A program made the translations under genes and the position numbers. From assembly GCA_043817345.1 (NCBI GenBank), contig JBDRGZ010000075.1, positions 1 through 23,345 on the forward strand: DNA of 23,345 bases, given 5' to 3'. Under the pieces are notes generated by a model, which ran no database searches, was not told where the DNA came from, and worked only from the letters and a program-made list of their open reading frames with translations. This DNA comes from CAYSXS01 sp043817345. Its GTDB lineage: Bacteria; Patescibacteriota; Patescibacteriia; UBA2196. Shown piece by piece: positions 1 to 6,961 of the stretch (its first letter is position 1; every line of letters starts with the position of its first letter).

Positions 1-22
1 GAATTTAAAATTCTAAAAGTAT

Positions 23-94
23 GGTGCCTATAGTTCAATGGTAGAACATTAGCTTGTGGAGCTAAATACGAGAGTTCAATTCTCTCTAGGCACC
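23..94 (+). tRNA. tRNA-His (anticodon GUG)
   Basis: The sequence folds as a complete cloverleaf. The acceptor stem is 24-30 with 87-93, the D stem 33-36 with 44-47, the anticodon stem 49-53 with 61-65, and the T stem 70-74 with 82-86. The anticodon loop TTGTGGA at 54-60 gives GTG. The extra G at position -1 (base 23) opposite C73 (base 94) is the histidine identity element, which supports the assignment. The CCA end is not encoded (95-97 read CAT), so the tail must be added by a CCA-adding enzyme. A strong terminator begins a few bases downstream. Confidence 0.95.
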
Positions 95-98
95 CATC

Positions 99-135
99 AA
101 AGACATCTCCCAGAAATGGGAGGTGTTTTTGGTTT
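99..135 (+). repeat. 37-bp direct repeat, left copy (terminator duplication)
   Basis: Bases 99-135 are identical to 1463-1499 by direct comparison; the bases just outside differ. The repeat contains the whole terminator hairpin and a few flanking bases, and the two copies bracket the RelA/SpoT-domain gene. It could be a duplication from recombination or insertion at the tRNA-His 3' side. No integrase is visible. Confidence 0.85.
103..130 (+). terminator. Rho-independent terminator of tRNA-His
   Basis: A 10-bp stem (103-112 with 117-126, one G·U pair) closed by a GAAA tetraloop runs directly into a T run ending at 130. It lies 8 nt after the tRNA and has the layout of a tRNA transcript terminator. 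The whole element, with flanks, recurs exactly at 1463-1499. Confidence 0.85.
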
Positions 136-148
136 GACCTATTAAACT

Positions 149-167
149 GCGCAACTTGATAGTTTTG
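149..167 (+). repeat. 19-bp direct repeat upstream of the RelA-domain gene, copy 1
   Basis: GCGCAACTTGATAGTTTTG occurs at 149-167 and again at 235-253. The second copy carries the TTGATA that fits as the -35 box of the downstream gene. The first copy has the same TTGATA but no good -10 at the right distance. The pair may be an operator or a partial promoter duplication; function is not shown. Confidence 0.7.
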
Positions 168-234
168 CAACTGATATTTTTTAAAAAATGGGGTTTGTGT
201 CTAATATCAGCCAAAATATATATTTTATATAACC

Positions 235-253
235 GCGCAACTTGATAGTTTTG
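235..253 (+). repeat. 19-bp direct repeat, copy 2 (overlaps the -35 box)
   Basis: Exact second copy of the 149-167 sequence, 67 bases after the end of the first. It overlaps the likely -35 hexamer at 242-247, so a repeat-binding protein could control the RelA/SpoT-domain gene. That regulatory role is inferred only from position. Confidence 0.7.
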
Positions 254-270
254 AAATTATCATGTAAAAT
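242..270 (+). promoter_or_regulatory. Putative promoter of the RelA/SpoT-domain gene
   Basis: TTGATA (242-247) and TAAAAT (265-270) are separated by 17 nt, a good fit to a sigma-70-type promoter. The predicted transcript begins near 277, leaving a short leader before the ATG at 294 with no Shine-Dalgarno sequence. Confidence 0.5.
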
Positions 271-293
271 ATAGACAATAGATATCTACATAT

Positions 294-1361
294 ATGACAC
301 AAATAAATCCAAAACAATTTTCAAAGTCACAGACTAATTTTGCGGGTGATATTTTGCGTGATAAAAATAGTTTAGAAAAAGATAAAAATTATGCTTTAGA
401 GGTTTTAGGTAATTGGAGAGCATCGCATAGTTATCCAATGCATATTTTTAAAAAAAGACTAAAAAGGGTTTCTGAAAAAATAGATGCAAGGGCTTTATCT
501 GCTCAAAGACTTAAACGCGTCCCGTCGATTATTAAAAAACTTAACAGAAGATATGACGGTAAAAAGGCAACAATGAAGCTTGCTAGAATGCAAGATATTG
601 CTGGGTGCAGGGTAGTATTATCAAATGTTGATTTGGTGAGAGAACTTTATAAAGATTATTATATTAAGGGAGATTTGAAACATAAAAAGGTAAATGAAAA
701 AGATTATATAACAACACCCAAAGACGATGGGTATAGAAGTATACATTTGGTTTATAGGTATTATAGTGATAAAGGTAAAAATATTTATAATGGATTATTG
801 GTTGAGATCCAGATAAGATCAAAGCTACAGCATATTTGGGCTACTGCAGTTGAAACAGTAGGTTTTTTTATTGGACAAGCCATAAAATCAAATGAAGGAG
901 AAAAAGAATGGAAAGAATTTTTTAAATTAACCAGCACGGCCTTTGCCAGAATTGAGAATTGTCCCATAGTGCCAGATACACCTGAAGATGAAAAGGAATT
1001 ATATTTATTGATAAAGCAAAAAGAAAAGGAGTTGAAGGTTATATCTAAAATGAATAAATGGGCTGAATCAATAGAATTTTTTGATAAAATTAGAAAAAAT
1101 AAGAAAAATTTACATTATTTTTTATTAGAATTGGATACCATACAAGAAAAATTAATAATTTCAGGATATACAAAATCTCAAGAAGATAAGGCTGTAAAAG
1201 ACTATGCTGAAGTTGAGAAAAGAATTTTTGGCAAAAAAGAATACGATGTTGTTTTGGTTGGTGTTGACACAACCGCTGATTTAAAAAAAGCATATCCTAA
1301 TTATTTTTTAGACACAAAAGAATTTATTATTTATCTTAATAAGATTTTAAATAAGTATTAA
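294..1361 (+). CDS. Stand-alone RelA/SpoT nucleotidyltransferase-domain protein (small alarmone synthetase-like)
   Basis: The 355-residue protein carries the RelA/SpoT synthetase fold: MQDIAGCRVV at 99-108, the substrate-binding DGYRSIH at 145-151, and EIQIRS at 171-176 followed by H180 and IWA. No HD hydrolase domain precedes it and no TGS/ACT region follows. It is therefore a single-domain synthetase-type protein with a lysine-rich helical N-terminal part (about 30-95) and a ~135-residue helical C-terminal part. Members of this superfamily make (p)ppGpp, while the toxSAS subgroup pyrophosphorylates tRNA 3' ends or makes toxic nucleotides. The sequence alone does not decide which applies. 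The gene has its own promoter, sits just after tRNA-His and is bracketed by a 37-bp direct repeat. No antitoxin-like ORF is seen beside it. The domain call is firm; the precise function is open. Confidence 0.85.
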   Translation: MTQINPKQFSKSQTNFAGDILRDKNSLEKDKNYALEVLGNWRASHSYPMHIFKKRLKRVSEKIDARALSAQRLKRVPSIIKKLNRRYDGKKATMKLARMQDIAGCRVVLSNVDLVRELYKDYYIKGDLKHKKVNEKDYITTPKDDGYRSIHLVYRYYSDKGKNIYNGLLVEIQIRSKLQHIWATAVETVGFFIGQAIKSNEGEKEWKEFFKLTSTAFARIENCPIVPDTPEDEKELYLLIKQKEKELKVISKMNKWAESIEFFDKIRKNKKNLHYFLLELDTIQEKLIISGYTKSQEDKAVKDYAEVEKRIFGKKEYDVVLVGVDTTADLKKAYPNYFLDTKEFIIYLNKILNKY

Positions 1362-1462
1362 GAACAGTGGTTTATTATTCTGATAAATTATTTTCCACAA
1401 AATATTTCCTAACGTCCTTCACGATGCGATCCGGGTCTGTAAAGTTGTTTGTAGCCCCAGGA

Positions 1463-1499
1463 AAAGACATCTCCCAGAAATGGGAGGTGTTTTTGGTTT
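1463..1499 (+). repeat. 37-bp direct repeat, right copy
   Basis: Exact copy of 99-135. Here it follows about 100 bases of unassignable sequence after the RelA-domain gene rather than a recognisable tRNA. The preceding GTAGCCCCAGGA is only loosely like the tRNA-His 3' end, so a duplicated tRNA end cannot be claimed. Confidence 0.85.
1467..1494 (+). terminator. Second copy of the GAAA-loop terminator
   Basis: Same 10-bp stem, GAAA loop and T run as at 103-130. It would end the transcript of the RelA/SpoT-domain gene before the cfa promoter. Confidence 0.8.
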
Positions 1500-1522
1500 A
1501 TAACATTATTAGTCCTTATATA

Positions 1523-1550
1523 TTGCAATTTCTTCTCTATCTGGTAAAAT
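1523..1550 (+). promoter_or_regulatory. Extended -10 promoter of cfa
   Basis: TTGCAA (1523-1528), a 16-nt spacer, and TAAAAT (1545-1550) preceded by TGG, giving a TGn extended -10. The start codon is 23 nt beyond the -10 and there is no clear Shine-Dalgarno sequence. Confidence 0.6.
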
Positions 1551-1573
1551 ATTAGTGAACATCTAACAATCCT

Positions 1574-2683
1574 ATGAATGCAAAAGACAAAATAATACAA
1601 CTATTAAAAGGAACAGGTATTGAAATTAATGGTTCAAATCTTTGGGATATTAAGGTAAACAATTCAAAAGTTTTTGCTAGAATTTTAGCACAAGGCTCAC
1701 TTGGGTTTGGTAATGCATATATGGATGGTTGGTGGGATTGTGATCGAATAGATATTATGATGGAAAAAATAATTCTTGCTAATTTGCATAAGAAACTAAA
1801 AACATGGTCAACATTAGGGGCTATAATAAAAGCCAAACTAATCAACCATCAAAGCACAAATCGTGCCAAACAGGTTGGCGAGAAGCATTATGATTTAGGT
1901 AATGAACTTTATGGGGTTATGTTAGATGATCTCTTAAATTATAGTTGTGGTTATTGGAAAAAAACAGACCGTCTAGAGGAGGCCCAGATAGCTAAGTTAG
2001 AATTAATATGCCAAAAACTACAACTTCGTCCTGGTATGAAAGTTTTAGATATTGGCTGTGGTTGGGGTGGTTTTGCGAAATATGCGACTGGAAATTATGG
2101 AGTTGAAGTAGTAGGGATTACCATATCTAAAGAGCAATGTGCCCTTGCTAAGGAGATATGTAAAGATCTACCAATTGAAATTAAACTACAAGATTATCGT
2201 ACTCTTACAGATAAATTTGATGCAATTGTGTCTATAGGGATGTTCGAGCATGTGGGGTATAAGAATTATAAGACATTCATGAAGGTGGTTCATCGTTTGT
2301 TAAAAGATAACGGATTATTTTTATTACACACTATCGGCGGTAACACCAGTGTGCATAATGGAGACCCGTGGATAGATAAACACATATTCTGTAATGGCAT
2401 GTTGCCATCACCAAAACAAGTTACAACAGCGATTGAAGGTTTGTTCACTTTAGAAGATTGGCATAACTTTGGAGCTGATTATGATAAAACTTTAATGGCA
2501 TGGCATCAAAATTTTACAAATAACTGGGAAAAAATTAAACACCTATATGATGATAGATTTTATCGTATGTGGAATTTTTATTTATTAACTTGCGCTGGTT
2601 CATTTCGAGCTCGTAAAAATCAGCTATGGCAAATAGTGCTTACCAAGCAAGGCCAAGTTGGTGGTTATCAAAGTATACGATAA
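1574..2683 (+). CDS. cfa: Cyclopropane-fatty-acyl-phospholipid synthase
   Basis: The 369-residue protein is nearly the length of the E. coli enzyme (382). It would transfer a methylene group from S-adenosylmethionine to double bonds of membrane phospholipid acyl chains, working at the inner face of the membrane. The N-terminal lipid-binding part (about 1-95) includes the GNAYMDGWW motif. The SAM-binding methyltransferase signature VLDIGCGWGGFA lies at 157-168. The family's bicarbonate/active-site residues can be placed: C125 (NYSCGYW), E225 (FEHVG), H270 (DKHIF) and Y336. The C-terminal GGYQSIR is typical. The gene has its own promoter and terminator, a mono-cistronic layout often seen for acquired genes. 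If the host is a CPR organism without fatty-acid synthesis, the enzyme would act on scavenged lipids; that is inference. Confidence 0.95.
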   Translation: MNAKDKIIQLLKGTGIEINGSNLWDIKVNNSKVFARILAQGSLGFGNAYMDGWWDCDRIDIMMEKIILANLHKKLKTWSTLGAIIKAKLINHQSTNRAKQVGEKHYDLGNELYGVMLDDLLNYSCGYWKKTDRLEEAQIAKLELICQKLQLRPGMKVLDIGCGWGGFAKYATGNYGVEVVGITISKEQCALAKEICKDLPIEIKLQDYRTLTDKFDAIVSIGMFEHVGYKNYKTFMKVVHRLLKDNGLFLLHTIGGNTSVHNGDPWIDKHIFCNGMLPSPKQVTTAIEGLFTLEDWHNFGADYDKTLMAWHQNFTNNWEKIKHLYDDRFYRMWNFYLLTCAGSFRARKNQLWQIVLTKQGQVGGYQSIR

Positions 2684-2700
2684 GACAATTGTTAACCACG

Positions 2701-2728
2701 AAAATCTTCCTATTGCAGGAAGATTTTT
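2701..2728 (+). terminator. Rho-independent terminator of cfa
   Basis: An 11-bp perfect stem (2701-2711 with 2717-2727) and a 5-nt loop, with the 3' arm ending in a T run. It lies 17 nt after the cfa stop codon. Confidence 0.85.
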
Positions 2729-2764
2729 GATTTGTAACGGATATGATAGAATAAAGATAACTAT

Positions 2765-2875
2765 ATGGCTAAAATAATATATGGTGTAGCCGGTGAAGGT
2801 AGAGGTCACAGCTCACGCAGTAGAACAAAAAGTCAAGATATAAATATCTTGGCTTTTTGTTTTAAATATCAATGA
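2765..2875 (+). pseudogene. N-terminal stub of a MurG/MGT-like glycosyltransferase
   Basis: A 36-codon reading frame begins with residues MAKIIYGVAGEGRGHSSRS. This is the glycine-rich first strand-loop (GEGxGH) typical of GT-B glycosyltransferases of the MurG / MGT type, as far as I can recognise. After about residue 20 the similarity stops, because the frame runs straight into a 14-bp terminator hairpin and ends at a TGA. An intact enzyme of this kind would have about 350-400 residues. The simplest reading is a gene whose body was lost by deletion, leaving the start codon and the first strand. A real small peptide is less likely. The family assignment rests on one short motif. Confidence 0.5.
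2827..2860. terminator. Bidirectional terminator between the glycosyltransferase stub and the DUF4143 ATPase
   Basis: A 14-bp stem (2827-2840 with 2845-2858, including one G·T pair) closes a TAAA loop. It has a T run on the plus strand and a matching A run that becomes a T run on the minus strand. It can end plus-strand transcripts from the stub and minus-strand transcripts from the ATPase gene. Confidence 0.8.
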
Positions 2876-2888
2876 CATATTAAATAGG

Positions 2889-4022
2889 TCAATTAGTTAC
2901 AATATCCCAGTAGTTTTTGTTGTTGATAATTTTAAATTCTGTATTTTTATAGTTGGACATAAACTCTTTTGGGTATTTTGATTTATCTTTATTGTATTTG
3001 AATTCATAAGCATATAGCTTTCCGTCCTTTTCTTCCATGTAATCTATTTCTTGCTGGTCGTATGTACGCCAAAAATATTGATTGGCATGAATATTATTGT
3101 ATGATATAAATTTTATTCTTTCAATAATCATTAAGTTTTCCCATAAAGCACCCTTGTCATTGCGTATGTTTAATTTATTATAATTTTGTATTAGACTATT
3201 TCTAATTCCTAGATCATAAAAATATATTTTTACTGATTTAGAAATTTCTTTACGTAGATTTCTACTAAAAGCTCTTAATTTAAAAATTACAAATGATTTT
3301 TCCAATAAATCTATATATTTTTTGATTGTTAAACGACTGACACCAAGTTGTTTGGCAATTTCGTGATACGAAACTTCATTACCAAGTTGAAGAGCAAGTA
3401 ATTGTAGTAGATCTAGTATTAAATCTGATTTCTTAAGATTTTCAAAAGTTAAAATGTCTTTATATAAATAATTAGAAGAGATTTCGTTTAACCTATTAAT
3501 AGCATCCACTTCTCCTAAAGAAAATATTTCTGGATACGAACCGAAACGCATTATATTTTCTAATTTTGCGTCAATGTCAAATTTATTGTTTTTTTGATTA
3601 ATTTCTTCTATTGAAAAAGGGTAAAGTGTAAACTTGTCAACCCTACCAGTTAATGGTTCGCTTGTTTTGTTTGCTAAATCAAAACTTGATGAGCCGGTAG
3701 CAATTATTTGCATTTCTGGGTAAGTATCAACTAATATTTTTAAAATAAGACCAATGTTTGATATTTTTTGAGCTTCATCTAAAACAATTAGTTTATTATC
3801 TCCTAAATATTGCTTTAATTTTTCAGCCTCTTGAATTTCTAAATTTTGTTTGACTGATAATAATTCACAATTCAAATACAGATTTTTTCCTTTATGTTCT
3901 TTCAAGATTTGTTTTACAAGAGTAGTTTTTCCTACTTGTCTGGCACCATAGACAACAATAACTTTATTTTTAAAAAGTCGTTTTTGTATGTTTTTTTGTA
4001 TTTTTCTTGGTATATATGTCAT
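2889..4022 (-). CDS. AAA-family ATP-binding protein with DUF4143 C-terminal domain
   Basis: The 377-residue protein has an N-terminal AAA_14-type ATPase: Walker A GARQVGKT at 26-33, Walker B LIVLDEAQ at 78-85, a sensor region ATGSSSFDL at 108-116, and the LTGRV...LYPFS segment at 125-136. A helix-turn-helix-like stretch (about 215-245, SYHEIAKQLGVSRLTIKKYI) precedes the DUF4143 region. There, EIDYM (325-329) and YAYEFKY (337-343) resemble the E/D...ExK core of PD-(D/E)XK folds. Such proteins are common and often mobile in bacteria and archaea. Roles in stress, toxin-antitoxin or defence have been suggested, but there is no settled function. The gene stands alone on the minus strand between two plus-strand units and shares a bidirectional terminator on its 3' side. 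Confidence 0.9.
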   Translation of the reverse strand: MTYIPRKIQKNIQKRLFKNKVIVVYGARQVGKTTLVKQILKEHKGKNLYLNCELLSVKQNLEIQEAEKLKQYLGDNKLIVLDEAQKISNIGLILKILVDTYPEMQIIATGSSSFDLANKTSEPLTGRVDKFTLYPFSIEEINQKNNKFDIDAKLENIMRFGSYPEIFSLGEVDAINRLNEISSNYLYKDILTFENLKKSDLILDLLQLLALQLGNEVSYHEIAKQLGVSRLTIKKYIDLLEKSFVIFKLRAFSRNLRKEISKSVKIYFYDLGIRNSLIQNYNKLNIRNDKGALWENLMIIERIKFISYNNIHANQYFWRTYDQQEIDYMEEKDGKLYAYEFKYNKDKSKYPKEFMSNYKNTEFKIINNKNYWDIVTN

Positions 4023-4143
4023 ATTTTAGGTAAATATTGTTACTACACTTACAATTTTACTACTAATTTTGTTATTTGTCAATGTAATTTATCCACAAGT
4101 AAAAAGTTTGCGATTTTGAGATATTCCTAATATTACTTAAAGA

Positions 4144-4152
4144 TGTTAAAAT
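4144..4152 (+). promoter_or_regulatory. Extended -10 element of polA (leaderless type)
   Basis: TGTTAAAAT: a TGn extension followed by TAAAAT. The hexamer ends 6 nt before the polA ATG at 4159, so transcription should start at or next to the first codon. No convincing -35 is present at 17 nt (TTCCTA at 4124-4129 is weak). Confidence 0.55.
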
Positions 4153-4158
4153 GTATTT

Positions 4159-6924
4159 ATGAAAAAGAAAAAATTTATCATAATTGATGCAAATTCATTG
4201 ATTCATAGGGCTTTTCATGCTTTACCCCCTTTAACTGCAAGAAATGGTGAAGTTGTTAATGCTGTGTATGGTTTTGCTAATATATTCCTTAAAGCTTTAA
4301 AGGATTTTAAGCCCAACTATATTGCTTGTTGTTTTGATGTTGATAAAGATACTTTTAGAAAAAAGGAATATTCAGAATATAAGGCACACAGAAAAGAACA
4401 ACCTTCAGAGCTTTATCATCAGTTTCCCTTAATTAAGCAATTATTAGAAGCTTTCAGGGTGCCAGTTTATGAAAAAAAAGGATTTGAGGCTGATGATGTT
4501 ATTGGAACAATATCAAAGATTGTGAATAAGAAGCATAAAGAAGTTAAGAATATAATTGTTACTGGAGATATGGACATGTTGCAACTGGTAGACAATAACA
4601 CAGAAGTATATACTTTAAAAAGAGGAATTTCAGATACTATTATATATACTTCAGATGCAGTTCATGAGAAATTTGGTTTTGGACCAAGTCAAGTTGTAGA
4701 TTACAAAGCTTTACGAGGAGACCCTTCAGATAATATACCTGGAGTAATGGGCATAGGCGAGAAAACAGCCACTCAACTCATTCAAGAATCTAAAACTTTA
4801 GAAAATTTATACAAATTCATTGATTCAATTAAAGATTCAAAAGAAGATATTGAGAAATTAAAAAATAAAAGAATTAAAGAAGGTGTATATATTAAATTAA
4901 AAGAACATAAAAAAGAAGCTTTTTTATCACAATGGTTAGCAACTATTAAAAGAGATGTTGAAACAGATTTTGAATTAAAAGATGCAGAAGTAGAGCCATT
5001 TAATACAGAAGAAGTAATTGATCTTTTCCAGAATTGGAAGTTTAATTCTTTAATTTCAAAGATTCCTCAAGCAGAAAAGATAATGCACGAGAAACAAGGA
5101 ACTTTGTTTGGTCCAGATATACAACCACAACAACAAGACTTTGAAATGAAAGAAGGATATGTTTTAGTAAACAGTAAAGAAGAAGTTAAAGATTTTGTAA
5201 ACAAATTAAAAGAAAAAGAAGAATTTGTTTTTGATACAGAAACAGATGGATTAGATACATTTAATTCTAAGTTATTAGGTATTAGCTTTTCCTGGGAACC
5301 AGGAAAAGCATATTACGTAACTAGAAAATATTTAAATGAAAATATTAAGAAAATATTTGAAGATAAAAAAGTTAAAAAGATTGCACATAATTTAAAGTTT
5401 GATTATGAAGTTATGAAGTCGTTTGGCTTTGATGTTCAAGGAATATATTTTGATACAATGATTGCCTCATATCTATTAAATCCTGGTACACGTCAGCATA
5501 GTTTGGATGCTTTAGCTTTTACAGAATTAGGGTACAGGATGCAACCAATTACAGATTTGATTGGAGAAAAGAAATCTAAACAAATTAATTTATCAGAAGT
5601 AGCAGTTGATAAAGTGGCTAACTATTCTTGTGAAGATGCAGATATTACATGGCAGTTATATGAAAAACTCTCAGAAAAATTAGATGATGCTATTATTGAT
5701 GGGATATTAAGTAAAATTGAAATGCCTTTAATTAAAGTATTAGCAGAAATGGAAAAGAATGGAGTTAAAATAGATCTCAAGTTTTTAGATAAAATGAGTA
5801 AAGATCTAGGTAAAAGGATTAAAAATTTAGAAAAAGAAATATATTCAATAGCAGGCCAGGAATTCAATGTAGCTTCACCAAAACAATTAAAAGAAATTCT
5901 TTTTGAAAAGATGCAAATTTCAACAGCAGGCTTATCAAGAACCAAAACAGGTATTTCAACTGCAGCAGGTGAGTTAGATAAGTTAAAAGGTAAACACAAA
6001 ATTGTTGATTCAATTTTAGAATTTCGTGAATTTTCTAAATTAAAGAATACATATATTGATCCATTGCCAAAATTAGTAGATAAAGAAGATAGAGTACATA
6101 CTTCTTTTAATCAAACAATTACAGCAACAGGCAGACTTTCATCATCAAATCCAAATTTACAAAATATCCCAATAAGAACAGAGTTAGGAAGAGAAATTAG
6201 AAAAGCTTTTATTGCCAAAAAAGGATATTCAATTTTAGCTGTTGATTATTCTCAAATCGAATTAAGGATAATAGCTAGTTTAGCTAATGATAAAAAAATG
6301 ATCAGAGCTTTTGAAAAAAAAGCAGATATTCATACACAAACAGGAGCTGAAATATTTGGTATACCGCCAGAAAAAGTAACTAAGGAAATTAGAAGACAAG
6401 CTAAGACAGTTAATTTTGGTGTCATATATGGTTTGGGAGCAAAAGGTTTGGCTCAAGGTACAGGTATTACCCTTGATGAAGCTAGAGATTTTATTGAAAA
6501 ATATTTTGAAGTATATGATGGAGTTAAAATATATATTGAGGAGACAATAGAATTAACTAGAGAATTAGGATATACAGAAACTTTGTTGGGTAGGCGTAGG
6601 TATTTACCAGAAATTAATGCTCATCACCCTCAACTACGTTCCCAGGCAGAAAGAATGGCGGTCAACATGCCCGTGCAGGGTTTCGCAGCTGATTTAATGA
6701 AGCTAGCAATGATAAATTTACATAAAAGATTAGAAAAAGAATTTGCCCCAGACCAAGTACGCATGTTATTACAGGTTCATGATGAACTGGTTTTTGAAGT
6801 TAAAGAAGATTTAACTAAACATGCATCAAAAATTATTCAATATGAAATGGAAAATGTATATAAACTAAGGGCTCCAATTGAGGTAGAAATTGGTGTTGGT
6901 AAAAACTGGGGAGAAGTTAAATGA
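4159..6924 (+). CDS. polA: DNA polymerase I
   Basis: At 921 residues this is full length for Pol I (928 in E. coli). The 5' nuclease domain (1 to ~290) has the FIIIDANSLIHRAF start and acidic clusters such as EADD (110-113) and TGDMD (135-139). The 3'-5' exonuclease domain retains its catalytic set: D359/E361 in DTETDG, D415 in HNLKFD, and Y489...D493 in YSCED. Proofreading should therefore be active, unlike in many thermophilic or reduced Pol I enzymes. The polymerase domain shows motif A with D696 (AVDYSQIELR), the O-helix R745...K749...F753..Y757, and motif C HDE at 874-876. F753 occupies the E. coli F762 position. The enzyme would serve Okazaki fragment processing and repair. It is followed by a separately promoted membrane protein gene. 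Confidence 0.98.
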   Translation: MKKKKFIIIDANSLIHRAFHALPPLTARNGEVVNAVYGFANIFLKALKDFKPNYIACCFDVDKDTFRKKEYSEYKAHRKEQPSELYHQFPLIKQLLEAFRVPVYEKKGFEADDVIGTISKIVNKKHKEVKNIIVTGDMDMLQLVDNNTEVYTLKRGISDTIIYTSDAVHEKFGFGPSQVVDYKALRGDPSDNIPGVMGIGEKTATQLIQESKTLENLYKFIDSIKDSKEDIEKLKNKRIKEGVYIKLKEHKKEAFLSQWLATIKRDVETDFELKDAEVEPFNTEEVIDLFQNWKFNSLISKIPQAEKIMHEKQGTLFGPDIQPQQQDFEMKEGYVLVNSKEEVKDFVNKLKEKEEFVFDTETDGLDTFNSKLLGISFSWEPGKAYYVTRKYLNENIKKIFEDKKVKKIAHNLKFDYEVMKSFGFDVQGIYFDTMIASYLLNPGTRQHSLDALAFTELGYRMQPITDLIGEKKSKQINLSEVAVDKVANYSCEDADITWQLYEKLSEKLDDAIIDGILSKIEMPLIKVLAEMEKNGVKIDLKFLDKMSKDLGKRIKNLEKEIYSIAGQEFNVASPKQLKEILFEKMQISTAGLSRTKTGISTAAGELDKLKGKHKIVDSILEFREFSKLKNTYIDPLPKLVDKEDRVHTSFNQTITATGRLSSSNPNLQNIPIRTELGREIRKAFIAKKGYSILAVDYSQIELRIIASLANDKKMIRAFEKKADIHTQTGAEIFGIPPEKVTKEIRRQAKTVNFGVIYGLGAKGLAQGTGITLDEARDFIEKYFEVYDGVKIYIEETIELTRELGYTETLLGRRRYLPEINAHHPQLRSQAERMAVNMPVQGFAADLMKLAMINLHKRLEKEFAPDQVRMLLQVHDELVFEVKEDLTKHASKIIQYEMENVYKLRAPIEVEIGVGKNWGEVK

Positions 6925-6953
6925 TTGACCAACTTGATTTTTTTTGTCAAAAT
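6925..6953 (+). promoter_or_regulatory. Promoter of the 6962 gene (leaderless type)
   Basis: TTGACC (6925-6930), a 17-nt spacer, then TG-T-CAAAAT with the hexamer at 6948-6953. The start codon follows after 8 nt, too close for a ribosome binding site. The -35 begins at the base after the polA stop codon. Confidence 0.5.
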
Positions 6954-6961
6954 ATATTTAA

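Noticed and set aside
1362..1462. Second tRNA gene or tRNA remnant before the duplicated terminator
   Set aside because: The GTAGCCCC at the end recalls an acceptor arm, but there is no T-loop, anticodon arm or matching 5' strand. The stretch is left unassigned.
1552..1845. 97-residue minus-strand ORF over the start of cfa
   Set aside because: It overlaps the cfa promoter and conserved N-terminus in antisense and has no family features.
5622..5999. 125-residue minus-strand ORF inside polA
   Set aside because: It is the antisense shadow of the polA exonuclease/polymerase region, with no own promoter and no recognisable domain. The sense-strand protein is unmistakable.
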